A stretch of DNA of 64,000 nucleotides from Caenimonas soli (GTDB taxonomy: Bacteria > Pseudomonadota > Gammaproteobacteria > Burkholderiales > Burkholderiaceae_C). Location of the stretch: assembly GCF_013155545.1 (NCBI RefSeq), contig NZ_JABJVV010000003.1, positions 186,001 through 250,000 on the forward strand. Direction: 5' to 3'. The notes below the pieces were generated by a model, which saw only the letters and a program-made list of their open reading frames with translations, was not told the DNA's origin and did no database searches. Position 1 is the stretch's first letter; the number at the start of each line of letters is the position of its first letter. Position numbers and translations under genes: made by a program. Below, piece after piece: positions 1 to 10,689 of the stretch.

Positions 1-544
1 GAAAATCCAGCGTGGCCTCGACCAGCATACGCAGGTGGATCAGCGCGTCGCGCAGCGTATGGATCTCGCGCGAGAACTCGCCCGACATGGAGCGGCTGGC
101 GCTGCGCGCCGCGGCTTCGGTGCTGGCGTCGATCAGGTCGGCGATGGCCTCGGCCTGGGCCAGGTCGATCTTGTCGTTGAGGAAGGCGCGCTGGGTGAAT
201 TCGCCGGGCTCGGCCACCCGCAGGTCAATGCCCGCGCCGGCTTCCAGGCAGCGCGCCAGCAGCAGCTGCAGCACCACCGGCCCGCCATGGGCCTGCAGTT
301 CCAGCACGTCTTCGCCGGTGTAGGAGTGGGGCGCCGGGAAATGGATCGCCAGGCCCTGGTCGATGGTACTGCCGTCGGCGGCCAGGAAGGGCAGGTAGGT
401 GGCTTCGCGCGGCTTCAGCGCCCGGCCGCAGACCGCTTCGACAACCGCCGCGACCGAAGGCGCCGATACCCGCACGATTCCGACCGCGCCGCGGCCGGGG
501 GCGGTGGCGATGGCGGCAATCGGCTGGTCGTGGCGCGGGAGCAT
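1..544 (-). CDS. mnmE: tRNA uridine-5-carboxymethylaminomethyl modification GTPase MnmE (N-terminal part)
   Basis: MnmE works with MnmG to modify U34 in the wobble position of certain tRNAs. Reading leftwards from an ATG at 542-544, the visible 181 codons begin [20 protein letters not shown] and continue with the tetrahydrofolate-binding N-terminal domain, including the family hallmarks SYTGED, LQAHGGP and [22 protein letters not shown] in separate stretches. The G domain and the C-terminal Cys lie beyond the window edge. The gene is 31 bases downstream of yidC, the usual rpmH-rnpA-yidD-yidC-mnmE order next to oriC. Its partner mnmG is at 48796-50742. The call is secure; only the end is missing. 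Confidence 0.95.
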   Translation of the reverse strand, partial: MLPRHDQPIAAIATAPGRGAVGIVRVSAPSVAAVVEAVCGRALKPREATYLPFLAADGSTIDQGLAIHFPAPHSYTGEDVLELQAHGGPVVLQLLLARCLEAGAGIDLRVAEPGEFTQRAFLNDKIDLAQAEAIADLIDASTEAAARSASRSMSGEFSREIHTLRDALIHLRMLVEATLDF

Positions 545-575
545 CCCTTATTGTCGTGCCCGCAATGACAGCCGT

Positions 576-2264
576 TTACCTGAACTTCGGCAGATTGAAC
601 TCCGGCGGAACGCCCATTCGCGTGTTGATGATCCACTGCTGGGCGATCGACAGCACGTTGTTGGTGATCCAGTACAGCACCAGGCCGGACGGGAAGAAGA
701 AGAACATCACCGAGAACGCCAGCGGCATGAACCACATCAGCTTGGCCTGCATCGGGTCCGGCGGCGTCGGATTCAGCGCGGTCTGCAACAGCGTGGTGAA
801 CGTCATCACCAGCGGCAGGATGAAGAACGGATCGGGCGCGGCCAGGTCCTTGATCCAGCCCACCCAGGGCGCGCCGCGCATTTCCACGCTGGACAGCAGC
901 ACCCAGTACAGGGCGATGAACACCGGGATCTGCACCATGATCGGCAGGCAGCCGCCCATGGGGTTGACCTTTTCCTCGCGGTAGATGCGCATCATCTCCT
1001 GCTGCATCTCCTGCGGCTTGTCCTTGTAGCGCTCGCGCATCGCCATCACTTTGGGATTGATGGCCTTCATCTTGGCCATGCTCTCGTAGCCCTTGGCCTG
1101 CAGCCAGTAGAAGGCGATCTTGATGATCAGCACCAGCGCCATGATGGCCCAGCCCCAGTTGCCCAGCACCTTGTGCAGCTGGTCCAGCAGCCAGTACAGC
1201 GGCTTGGACAGGATGGTGAGCCAGCCGTAATCCTTGACCAGGTCCAGGCCGGGCGTGATCTGCTCCAGCATCGTTTCCACCTGCGGGCCGGCGAAGAACT
1301 TCGCTTCCACGGCCTTGGTGGCACCGGGCGCGACGGGATCGAGCGGCGCGATCATGCCGACCGCATACAGGTTGGTGTCGACCTTGCGCACGAACAGGTC
1401 GCGACCGATGCCGTCCGGCAGGATCCAGGCGCTGGCGAAATAGTGCTGCACCATGGCCACGTAGCCGTTGGTGGAGTGCTTGTCGACCTCGGCCTTGCCC
1501 TTTTCGATGTCGCTGAAATCGACCTTGGTGAACTTCTTGGCCTCGGTGTACACGGCCGGGCCGGTGAAGGTGGAATAGAACGACGATTCACCGGGCAGCT
1601 TGTTGCCGTCGCGAACCAGCTGCAAGTACAGCTTCGGCGCCACCGGCGCGGTGCCGGTGTTCACCACATCGTGGCGCACGTTGGCGTCGTAGGCGCCGCG
1701 CTTGATGGTGTAGGTCTTGACCAGCTTGACGCCGCCCTTCTCGGGCGACTCGAAGCGCAGCACCAGCTCGTTGGCGCCGGGTTTCAGCTCGCGCTCGCCG
1801 CTGAAGGCCATCACCGTCTTGTGATTGGGGAAGTCGCCGCCGATCAGGCCGGATTCGGCCACGTACTTGTAGGCGGGGCGGTCATCCAGCAGCACGAAGG
1901 TGGACGTCTTGTCGTCGGCGATCTGCTTCAGGAACTCGGTGCGCACCAGCGAGCCGCCTTCGGTGTTGAAGGTCAGGCGCACCAGGTCGGTGGTGACGGT
2001 GATCTTCTCGCCGACCGTCGACGGTGCGGCGGCCGTGGCCGGGGGCGCGCCGACCGGCTGGGTGCCGGTGACGGCAGGAACGGCGGAAGGAACGCTGCTG
2101 ACCGGAACGCTGGAAGCGCCGGCCGGGGCCGTGGCAGCCGGCTGTGCGGGCTGGCCGAATCCGAAAGTCGGCTTGTGGCCGTTATAGATCTGCCACTGGT
2201 CCCACAGCATCACCATGGAGAAACCAAAGATCACCCACAAGATGGTGCGGCGAATGTCGTTCAT
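576..2264 (-). CDS. yidC: Membrane protein insertase YidC
   Basis: YidC inserts and folds inner-membrane proteins, alone or with the Sec translocon. The 562-residue protein has an N-terminal membrane anchor (starting MNDIRRTILWVIFGFSMVMLW), a Pro/Ala-rich linker, a large periplasmic beta-sandwich domain and a C-terminal core of five membrane segments with the conserved PMGGCLPIMVQIPVFIALYW region. It ends NLPKFR, as in other proteobacterial YidC proteins. Its start codon overlaps the yidD stop (ATGA at 2261-2264), which suggests translational coupling. Length is usual for the gram-negative family. Confidence 0.97.
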   Translation of the reverse strand: MNDIRRTILWVIFGFSMVMLWDQWQIYNGHKPTFGFGQPAQPAATAPAGASSVPVSSVPSAVPAVTGTQPVGAPPATAAAPSTVGEKITVTTDLVRLTFNTEGGSLVRTEFLKQIADDKTSTFVLLDDRPAYKYVAESGLIGGDFPNHKTVMAFSGERELKPGANELVLRFESPEKGGVKLVKTYTIKRGAYDANVRHDVVNTGTAPVAPKLYLQLVRDGNKLPGESSFYSTFTGPAVYTEAKKFTKVDFSDIEKGKAEVDKHSTNGYVAMVQHYFASAWILPDGIGRDLFVRKVDTNLYAVGMIAPLDPVAPGATKAVEAKFFAGPQVETMLEQITPGLDLVKDYGWLTILSKPLYWLLDQLHKVLGNWGWAIMALVLIIKIAFYWLQAKGYESMAKMKAINPKVMAMRERYKDKPQEMQQEMMRIYREEKVNPMGGCLPIMVQIPVFIALYWVLLSSVEMRGAPWVGWIKDLAAPDPFFILPLVMTFTTLLQTALNPTPPDPMQAKLMWFMPLAFSVMFFFFPSGLVLYWITNNVLSIAQQWIINTRMGVPPEFNLPKFR

Positions 2265-2602
2265 GAAGTCTTCTTCTTGGAATGAGGTGAGAGCAAATGG
2301 GTGAACAGGCGCGGCTTTTCGATAGGCGCCGACAGGCCGCCCTTAGGCGCCGACGGCCCCCTCGGGGGGCAGCGAAGCGTGGGGGCCACTTCAGGCACGG
2401 GGTCGTGCCCGCCGTCGCACCAGGGGTGGCAGCGCGCCAGGCGCCCCAGCGTCAGGTAAGTGCCAGCCGCCGCGCCATGCGTTTGTAGCGCCTGCAGCGA
2501 ATAGGCGGAACAGGTGGGGGTGAAGCGGCAGCTCGAGCCCAGCCAGGGGCTGAGCAACAGGCGATAGCCCTTGACCAGGGCGATCAGCGCGGCGCGAATC
2601 AT
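2261..2602 (-). CDS. yidD: Membrane protein insertion efficiency factor YidD, with C-terminal extension
   Basis: YidD is a small membrane-associated protein that helps YidC-dependent insertion. The core reads MIRAALIALVKGYRLLLSPW, then CRFTPTCSAYSLQAL and CHPWCDGGHDPVPE, the family's conserved Cys/Pro motifs. The core normally ends shortly after DPVPE. Here about 35 further residues rich in Pro, Gly and Lys follow; part of them is encoded by a GC-rich hairpin repeat (2354-2388). Both ends overlap neighbours by ATGA (rnpA stop at 2599, yidC start at 2264), so rnpA-yidD-yidC is one tightly packed operon. Confidence 0.93.
   Translation of the reverse strand: MIRAALIALVKGYRLLLSPWLGSSCRFTPTCSAYSLQALQTHGAAAGTYLTLGRLARCHPWCDGGHDPVPEVAPTLRCPPRGPSAPKGGLSAPIEKPRLFTHLLSPHSKKKTS
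2354..2388. repeat. GC-rich hairpin repeat inside the yidD 3' end
   Basis: The stretch contains GGCCCCCTCGGGGGGC followed by AGCGAAGCGTGGGGGCC, able to fold into a strong G/C stem. Similar C-run/G-run elements are, as far as I recall, common between genes in Comamonadaceae. Here it is translated as part of the YidD tail. No second copy was noticed in this window, so the repeat label rests on recollection and on its structure. Confidence 0.5.
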
Positions 2603-3012
2603 GGTGCCGCCCGGGCGAACAACTCTTGCAGTTCGCCGCGCACCGCGCGCTTGAGCGCATCGGAGGTGGCGCTTTCGAACTGCTTGCGGTCGAAGCCGGC
2701 CCGCAGCCGCACCACATGGGCGGCGACTGGCAGCGGGGGCTCGACGGTTTGGCTCACGGTATAGATCTGGCGTTTGATGGCATTGCGGGTGACGGCTCGT
2801 TTGGCCCAGCGCTTGGGAATCAAGGCGCCGATCCACGGCTCGCGCACAGCAAACAGGGCCTTGGATCCTTTGGACCCAGGCCCTGGTTCGGTGGGCGCCG
2901 CGGGCGGCGCGTCCAGTTCCATGCGATGCAACGCGAAGTGCGCGGTCTTGGAGACGACTGTGCGGCCCGCCATCACGGCCTGGAACTGCACCCGGGTCTT
3001 CAACCGCTGCAC
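2599..3012 (-). CDS. rnpA: Ribonuclease P protein component
   Basis: RnpA is the protein subunit of RNase P, which trims the 5' ends of pre-tRNAs together with the catalytic RNA. The protein begins VQRLKTRVQFQAVMAG and contains the RNR-type signature as RAVTRNAIKRQIYTV, plus the AHVVRLRAGF strand. A longer reading frame continues upstream but would overlap rpmH, so I place the start at the GTG at 3010-3012, 16 bases after the rpmH stop. It carries a Pro/Gly-rich insert (PPAAPTEPGPGSKGSK) before the GALIPKR segment. The exact start is uncertain. Confidence 0.9.
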   Translation of the reverse strand: MQRLKTRVQFQAVMAGRTVVSKTAHFALHRMELDAPPAAPTEPGPGSKGSKALFAVREPWIGALIPKRWAKRAVTRNAIKRQIYTVSQTVEPPLPVAAHVVRLRAGFDRKQFESATSDALKRAVRGELQELFARAAP

Positions 3013-3028
3013 TGGACGTGCAGGCGGC

Positions 3029-3163
3029 TTAGACAGCCAGGCGCTTGCGGCCCTTGGCGCGGCGTGCGTTGATGACGGCACGGCCGCCGCGGGTCTTCAT
3101 GCGGACCAGAAAGCCGTGGGTGCGTGCGCGGCGCACTTTGGAGGGTTGGTAGGTGCGTTTCAT
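3029..3163 (-). CDS. rpmH: 50S ribosomal protein L34
   Basis: L34 is a small basic protein of the large ribosomal subunit. The 44 codons read [20 protein letters not shown], then [20 protein letters not shown] and RLAV, which matches the family along its whole length. It is the first gene of the leftward rpmH-rnpA-yidD-yidC-mnmE operon and is divergent from dnaA, the classic arrangement around a bacterial origin. There is a 205-base gap to dnaA that must hold both promoters. Confidence 0.98.
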   Translation of the reverse strand: MKRTYQPSKVRRARTHGFLVRMKTRGGRAVINARRAKGRKRLAV

Positions 3164-3293
3164 GTTCGTTCTCAGGGAAACCCATGATTATCATGGAAAT
3201 TCCTAATGGCGGCAAGGACATAGGCCTTTCTTGTCATGCCGTACCTGATGCTTCATCCAGCGCTTATACCCTGCTTCATGGCGAAATCGTCTT

Positions 3294-3302
3294 TGTGGAT
3301 AA
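3294..3302 (-). promoter_or_regulatory. DnaA box (perfect) in the rpmH-dnaA gap
   Basis: TGTGGATAA on the + strand is TTATCCACA on the - strand, the consensus DnaA box. It lies 67 bases upstream of the dnaA start codon and can serve DnaA autoregulation or origin function. Confidence 0.85.
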
Positions 3303-3342
3303 GGCTTTGATAATCTAGAATCGCGCCCTTCCCAGAATGAAT

Positions 3343-3351
3343 ATATCCACA
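3343..3351 (+). promoter_or_regulatory. DnaA box (one mismatch) just upstream of dnaA
   Basis: ATATCCACA differs from TTATCCACA at the first base. It ends 17 bases before the dnaA ATG, so DnaA bound here could block transcription or translation initiation of its own gene. Confidence 0.65.
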
Positions 3352-3368
3352 AGAGGCAACAGCCAATA

Positions 3369-4781
3369 ATGAGCGAGGGGCAACACAATGGCCTGGCGGC
3401 CAACGCCGGCCTGGGCGCCGGCGACAGCCTGTGGCAGGCCTGCATCGACCAGCTGGCCCAGGAACTCCCCGAGCAGCAGTTCAACACCTGGATCAAGCCC
3501 CTGGTGGCCCAGGTTTCCGACGATTTCTCCAAGGTCACGGTGTTCGTGGCCAACCGCTTCAAGCTCGACTGGGTGCGGGCCCAGTATTCCAACCGCATCG
3601 CCAGCCTGCTGGAAAAGCTCTACGGCCAGCCGGTGCAGCTTGAGTTAGCGCTTGCTCTCCGTGAACCGACCGCCAGGACTTACTCCACGCCAGCGGCCAA
3701 CGAGATGGGTGCGCCACCGGAGCCGGCCGACATCAGCGACGACGCGGCCAGTATCGCCTTCAAGAACCGCCTGAACACGGCCCTGACCTTCGAAACGCTG
3801 GTGGAGGGCACGGCCAACCGCATGGCCCGCGCCGCCGCCATGCATGTCTCGGGCATGCCGGGCCAGCTTTACAACCCGCTTTTCATCTACGGCGGCGTCG
3901 GCCTGGGCAAGACCCACTTGATGCACGCCGTGGGCAACAAACTCCTGGCCGACCGGCCGGGAAGTAAAGTTCTCTACATCCACGCTGAGCAGTTCGTCTC
4001 GGATGTGGTCAAGGCCTACCAGCGCAAGACTTTCGACGAGTTCAAGGAGCGTTACCACTCGCTCGACCTGTTACTCATCGATGACGTGCAGTTCTTCGCC
4101 AACAAGGACCGCACGCAGGAAGAATTCTTCAACGCCTTCGAGGCGCTGCTGGCCAAGAAGTCGCACATCGTGATGACCTCGGACACCTATCCCAAGGGCC
4201 TGACCGACATCCACGAGCGCCTGGTGTCGCGCTTCGATTCCGGCCTGACGGTGGCCATCGAGCCGCCCGAGCTGGAAATGCGCGTGGCCATCCTGATCAA
4301 CAAGGCGCGGGCCGAAAGCGCCGAAATGCCCGAGGAAGTGGCCTTCTTCGTGGCCAAGAACGTGCGCTCCAACGTGCGCGAGCTCGAAGGGGCGCTGCGC
4401 AAGATCCTGGCCTATTCGCGCTTCAACCAGAAGGAAATCTCGATCCAGCTGGCCCGGGAAGCCCTGCGCGACCTGCTGTCGATCCAGAACCGCCAGATCA
4501 GCGTGGAGAACATCCAGAAGACCGTGGCCGACTATTACAAGATCAAGGTCGCCGACATGTACAGCAAGAAGCGCCCGGCCTCGATCGCCCGCCCGCGCCA
4601 GATTGCCATGTACCTGGCCAAGGAACTGACCCAGAAGAGCCTGCCGGAGATCGGCGAGCTGTTTGGCGGCCGCGACCACACCACGGTGCTGCACGCGGTC
4701 CGCAAGATCGGCGGCGAGCGCCAGCAAATGACCGAACTGAACCAGCAGCTGCACGTGCTGGAACAGACGCTCAAAGGCTGA
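3369..4781 (+). CDS. dnaA: Chromosomal replication initiator protein DnaA
   Basis: DnaA binds DnaA boxes and melts oriC. The 470-residue protein has the N-terminal domain I ([20 protein letters not shown]), a variable linker, the AAA+ domain with Walker A GGVGLGKT (residues 175-182) and Walker [11 protein letters not shown] (about 234-243), and the C-terminal DNA-binding domain with [15 protein letters not shown] near residue 436. It reads away from rpmH and towards dnaN. A perfect and a near-perfect DnaA box precede it, consistent with autoregulation. No oddities were seen. Confidence 0.99.
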   Translation: MSEGQHNGLAANAGLGAGDSLWQACIDQLAQELPEQQFNTWIKPLVAQVSDDFSKVTVFVANRFKLDWVRAQYSNRIASLLEKLYGQPVQLELALALREPTARTYSTPAANEMGAPPEPADISDDAASIAFKNRLNTALTFETLVEGTANRMARAAAMHVSGMPGQLYNPLFIYGGVGLGKTHLMHAVGNKLLADRPGSKVLYIHAEQFVSDVVKAYQRKTFDEFKERYHSLDLLLIDDVQFFANKDRTQEEFFNAFEALLAKKSHIVMTSDTYPKGLTDIHERLVSRFDSGLTVAIEPPELEMRVAILINKARAESAEMPEEVAFFVAKNVRSNVRELEGALRKILAYSRFNQKEISIQLAREALRDLLSIQNRQISVENIQKTVADYYKIKVADMYSKKRPASIARPRQIAMYLAKELTQKSLPEIGELFGGRDHTTVLHAVRKIGGERQQMTELNQQLHVLEQTLKG

Positions 4782-4831
4782 TGATGGCCCTAGCTAACAA
4801 GCCTGTGGAGCGTTCCGGCACAACTCGACAG

Positions 4832-4840
4832 TTATCCACA
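4832..4840 (+). promoter_or_regulatory. DnaA box (perfect)
   Basis: TTATCCACA, a perfect consensus nonamer in the dnaA-dnaN gap. Confidence 0.9.
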
Positions 4841-4861
4841 CGGGAAGGCCCAGGCCGGAAG

Positions 4862-4870
4862 TTATCCCTG
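4862..4870 (+). promoter_or_regulatory. Weak DnaA box
   Basis: TTATCCCTG matches the consensus TTATCCACA at the first six bases only. It lies 30 bases (start to start) after the perfect box in the same orientation. Confidence 0.45.
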
Positions 4871-4951
4871 CTGGGACGACAGCACGGAAGCACACCCACA
4901 CACAGTGTTTTTAATCGGGCAAGTGCTTGATAAAAAAGGGGAAAATAGCGG

Positions 4952-4960
4952 TTGTCCACA
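4952..4960 (+). promoter_or_regulatory. DnaA box (one mismatch) next to the trio array
   Basis: TTGTCCACA differs from the consensus by one base. It is separated by a 14-base GC-rich spacer (GAAGGGCCTGCCCC) from the CTA-triplet run, the position of the box that loads DnaA onto trios. Confidence 0.8.
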
Positions 4961-4974
4961 GAAGGGCCTGCCCC

Positions 4975-4990
4975 TTACTACTACTACTAT
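4975..4990. promoter_or_regulatory. DnaA-trio-like array
   Basis: The top strand reads TTA followed by four CTA triplets and then T. The complementary strand is therefore 3'-AAT(GAT)4-5', the DnaA-trio motif on which DnaA assembles on single-stranded DNA. An AT-rich tract follows, as expected for the unwinding element. Confidence 0.75.
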
Positions 4991-5030
4991 TTTGAATTAA
5001 AGAAATAAAGAGAAAGAGAAGAGGAAAGAC

Positions 5031-6137
5031 ATGATCGTCCTGAAGGCAACGCAAGACAAAGTGCTCTCGGTTCTGCAATCGGTTGCGGGCATCGTGGAGC
5101 GCAGGCACACGCTGCCGATCCTGGCCAACGTGCTGATTCGCAAGACGGGCAGCTCGGTGCAGTTGACCACCAGCGATCTCGAGATCCAGATCCGCACCAC
5201 CGCGCAACTCGATGGCGACAGCGGCAACTTCACCACCACCGTGGGCGCCCGCAAGTTGATCGACATCCTGCGCACCATGCCGAACGACCAGACCGTGAGC
5301 CTGGAATCGAGCCAGAACAAGCTGATCCTCAAAGGCGGCAAGAGCAAGTTCACGCTGCAGACGCTGCCGGCCGAAGACTTTCCGCTGGTGCAGGAAGCCG
5401 CCAGCTTCGGCCCGGTGTTCAGCGTGCCGCAAAAGACCTTGAAGGACCTGTTGAACCAGGTGTCCTTCGCGATGGCGGTGCACGACATCCGCTACTACCT
5501 CAACGGCATCCTGTTCGTCGCCGAAGGCAAGCAATTGAGCCTGGTCGCCACTGACGGTCACCGCCTGGCCTTTGCCAACGCCACGCTCGACGTCGAAGTA
5601 CCCAGGCAAGAAGTGATCCTGCCGCGCAAGACGGTGCTGGAGATGCAGCGCCTGCTGTCCGATGCCGAGGGCGCGATCGAGATGCAATTCGCGAGCAACC
5701 AGGCCAAATTCAGCTTCGGCGGCATGGAGTTCGTCACCAAGCTGGTCGAGGGCAAGTTCCCCGACTACAACCGCGTGATCCCCAAGAACCACAAGAACCA
5801 CGTGACCCTGGGCCGCGCGCCGCTGCTGGCCAGCCTGCAGCGCACCGCCATCCTGACCAGCGAGAAGTTCAAGGGCGTGCGCCTGAACATCGAGCCGGGC
5901 AGCCTGCGGGTGGCCTCCAACAATGCCGAGCAGGAAGAAGCGGTGGACGAGCTCGACATCGACTATGGCGGCGACGCCATCGAAATCGGCTTCAACGTCA
6001 CCTACCTCATCGACGCACTGGCCAACATGGACCAGGAAATGGTGAAGCTGGAACTGGCCGATTCCAACAGCTCGGCGCTCATCACGATCCCCGAGAATTC
6101 GACGTTCAAGTACGTGGTTATGCCAATGAGAATTTGA
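5031..6137 (+). CDS. dnaN: DNA polymerase III subunit beta (sliding clamp)
   Basis: The beta clamp encircles DNA and tethers Pol III and other enzymes. The 368-residue protein shows the three-domain clamp layout: MIVLKATQDKVLSVLQSVAG at the start, FPDYNRVIPKNHKN in the central domain and the C-terminal NSSALITIPE...YVVMPMRI, where the final MPMR(I/L) is the clamp's hydrophobic-pocket tail. It begins just after the oriC candidate with a purine-rich leader (AGAGGAAAG). A palindromic repeat and a terminator-like hairpin separate it from gyrB. Confidence 0.99.
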   Translation: MIVLKATQDKVLSVLQSVAGIVERRHTLPILANVLIRKTGSSVQLTTSDLEIQIRTTAQLDGDSGNFTTTVGARKLIDILRTMPNDQTVSLESSQNKLILKGGKSKFTLQTLPAEDFPLVQEAASFGPVFSVPQKTLKDLLNQVSFAMAVHDIRYYLNGILFVAEGKQLSLVATDGHRLAFANATLDVEVPRQEVILPRKTVLEMQRLLSDAEGAIEMQFASNQAKFSFGGMEFVTKLVEGKFPDYNRVIPKNHKNHVTLGRAPLLASLQRTAILTSEKFKGVRLNIEPGSLRVASNNAEQEEAVDELDIDYGGDAIEIGFNVTYLIDALANMDQEMVKLELADSNSSALITIPENSTFKYVVMPMRI

Positions 6138-6148
6138 TGCCCCTGGCT

Positions 6149-8884
<2,736 letters not shown>

Positions 8885-9289
8885 CAGTGGATGGCGGTGA
8901 GCCGGCCGAGCCGAACGCTGACTAGCCGAGTGCCATGATATGGACTGTTAGTCCTTAGGTTCCTGGAGGAGCGAGAGTCCACAAGGGTTTGCTGCTATGA
9001 AAATTTCAGCAAATCCTTTATCTTTGTGGCCATATAGCCCGAATGTAGCCGCTGGGACGCATTACCGACGCAAGCGTCCAACAGCTACAGCCGTTCAGTG
9101 CGGGAGGTCCCTCGACCCGCCACTGAACGGACTGAGTTCGAAAAATGCTTGGCTGCTCGTTTTTGCTGTGCAAAAATACAGTGCCCTAGCCCTGCCGTTG
9201 CTCGAAAGATGGAGGCGCTCTTGCAGCGCGGCCGTAAGAGCCTGCTTAGCTAGCGGGGACGTCGGTGTAATGCAATTTCCAATTTTCAG
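8885..9289. other. Intergenic region between gyrB and the defence genes
   Basis: This 405-base stretch has no convincing gene. An open frame at 8997-9323 has no ribosome binding site and no recognisable composition. A small hairpin GGACT-GTT-AGTCC (8942-8954) may be a weak gyrB terminator. A long stem-loop at 9088-9134 is listed separately. The base composition looks more AT-rich than the flanking housekeeping genes, marking the left edge of the acquired block. Confidence 0.6.
9088..9134. other. Long stem-loop in the leader of the defence operon
   Basis: CAGCCGTTCAGTGCGGG pairs with CCCGCCACTGAACGGACTG around the 11-base loop AGGTCCCTCGA, with two single-base bulges. It lies about 155 bases upstream of the methyltransferase start. 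It could be a regulatory leader, a small RNA, or a relic of a mobile element end. No T run follows, so a simple terminator is unlikely. Confidence 0.55.
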
Positions 9290-10678
9290 ATGGCAAACAA
9301 CAAAGCGCGAGCTGCTCAGCTAACCTCGGTTGAGGCAATACGGACAAAATTGACAAAGCCAAGGCTGAATTCGTTCTTTGCAGGGATCGGCGGCTTCGAT
9401 CTCGGATTCGAGCGGGCAGGTATTTCGCCCGCATTTCATTGCGAGCTCAACAGCTTCTGCACTAGCGTTCTGCGACGGCACTGGCCGAGCGTTCCTTGCG
9501 TCCCGAATATTTTGGAAGTAACCGCCGCCGAAATTCCAGATGCCGACGTCTGGTGCGGCGGTTTCCCTTGCCAAGACGTATCTGTCGCGCGCGGTTGGCT
9601 TGGACGCGACGGGCTGAAGGGTAAGAACACCGGGTTGTTTTATCCATTCGCGGAGCTCGTCAAGCAAAAGATGCCTACCGTTGTTCTTATGGAGAACGTG
9701 TCGGGATTATTGAGCTCCCATGACGGCCGCGATTTCGCCGTTATCCTTCAAACATTTCAGCTTCTCGGCTATGGAGTCGCTTGGCGCATCTTCAACACTC
9801 GCTACTTTGGGGCTCCCCAATCGCGACCGCGGGTTTACATCTGCGCTTGGAAGAATTCCGCGAGAAGCGCGTTGAATGTGCTGTATGAGCCAGGGTGCAC
9901 GACAACTCCAGAAAGCGCCCGACTGGGGTTCTTGCGTCCTACCCGTTGCGAAGAGACTGGCGCCCATGTGCCGGAAGTGGCATTTTGTCTTGCGGCAACC
10001 TCGGGCCGACACACAGGCACAGACTGGAGCCGCTCCTACATCTCATACCACGACGAAGTTCGCAGGCTTACGCCGACTGAATGCGAAAAGCTGCAAGGCT
10101 TCCCCGAAGGATGGACCCTTCCACATGAAGACTTCCATTTGAGCGATGACGCGATCGACACCATGCGCTACCACGCAATCGGCAACGCGGTGTCGGTCCC
10201 GGTCGTGGAGTGGGTTGCGAGGCGCATTGCGACGGAACTTAAAGCAACAAAATCGAAGGCCGAGGGCTTGGAACCCGTAAAAGCCGCCATTGAGTACGCC
10301 AAGAAGCGCGTGCCAGATTTTGCGTCCGCGAAGGCCTCAACAGTCCAAATAGAAACCTTTGCGGACCACGACGACGCCCCGAAGATTAAGTGGAACAACG
10401 GCGGGGTTATGTTTGGGGGCCTTTGCCATATGTCGCCCGTCTCGCCTGCACCGAAGAAACCCATACATTCGCGAGTGGTTGATTCTCTTGATAAGGTTAA
10501 ACCGTCCTCTCGCTACTTTCTGAGCCCGAATGCCGCGACTGGAATCTTGCGTCGAGTTGAAAGCCAAGAACGCCAATTGTTCGACCCATTGGCGACGGCT
10601 TTGACGCGACTAGCTATGAAGGCGTCGCTAAAACATTCCAGCGACAAACGCGAGCCACTCGCTCAAAAAAGTAGATAG
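9290..10678 (+). CDS. DNA (cytosine-5-)-methyltransferase
   Basis: The protein transfers methyl from S-adenosylmethionine to cytosine C5 in DNA. All main motifs are present: I (SFFAGIGGFDLGFERAG, residues 28-44), IV with the catalytic Cys (GGFPCQDVS, Cys94), VI (MENVSG, 134-139), VIII (QSRPRVYI, 177-184), IX (RRLTPTECEKLQGFPEGW, 258-275) and X (GNAVSVPVVEW, 298-308). A C-terminal extension of about 150 residues contains RYFLSPNAATGILRR, a segment I recall from phage-type C5 methyltransferases. It heads the set methyltransferase, McrB-like, McrC-like, Vsr. Likely roles are protection of self DNA or making the T:G mismatch context served by Vsr. Target sequence unknown. Confidence 0.93.
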   Translation: MANNKARAAQLTSVEAIRTKLTKPRLNSFFAGIGGFDLGFERAGISPAFHCELNSFCTSVLRRHWPSVPCVPNILEVTAAEIPDADVWCGGFPCQDVSVARGWLGRDGLKGKNTGLFYPFAELVKQKMPTVVLMENVSGLLSSHDGRDFAVILQTFQLLGYGVAWRIFNTRYFGAPQSRPRVYICAWKNSARSALNVLYEPGCTTTPESARLGFLRPTRCEETGAHVPEVAFCLAATSGRHTGTDWSRSYISYHDEVRRLTPTECEKLQGFPEGWTLPHEDFHLSDDAIDTMRYHAIGNAVSVPVVEWVARRIATELKATKSKAEGLEPVKAAIEYAKKRVPDFASAKASTVQIETFADHDDAPKIKWNNGGVMFGGLCHMSPVSPAPKKPIHSRVVDSLDKVKPSSRYFLSPNAATGILRRVESQERQLFDPLATALTRLAMKASLKHSSDKREPLAQKSR

Positions 10679-10689
10679 GAAGGATGGGC

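Larger units (their letters stand above)
4782..5030. other. Probable origin of replication (oriC) between dnaA and dnaN
   Basis: This 249-base gene-free interval holds three DnaA-box-like nonamers, an A-rich patch (TAAAAAAGGGGAAAATAG, 4930-4947), a GC-rich spacer, a run of CTA triplets and an AT-rich, purine-rich tract (TTTGAATTAAAGAAATAAAG) just before dnaN. The genes on either side diverge at rpmH/dnaA, as expected around oriC. The order DnaA box, GC spacer, trio array, AT-rich tract matches the basal unwinding layout established in Bacillus. Function is inferred; GC-skew inversion would be the decisive computation. Confidence 0.8.

Noticed and set aside
399..2285. A 628-codon open frame on the + strand
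   Set aside because: It is the antisense shadow of yidC with His/Arg/Gly-rich composition and no recognisable domain.
8997..9323. A 108-codon frame before the methyltransferase
   Set aside because: No ribosome binding site, overlaps the methyltransferase start and the long stem-loop, and has no family-like pattern.
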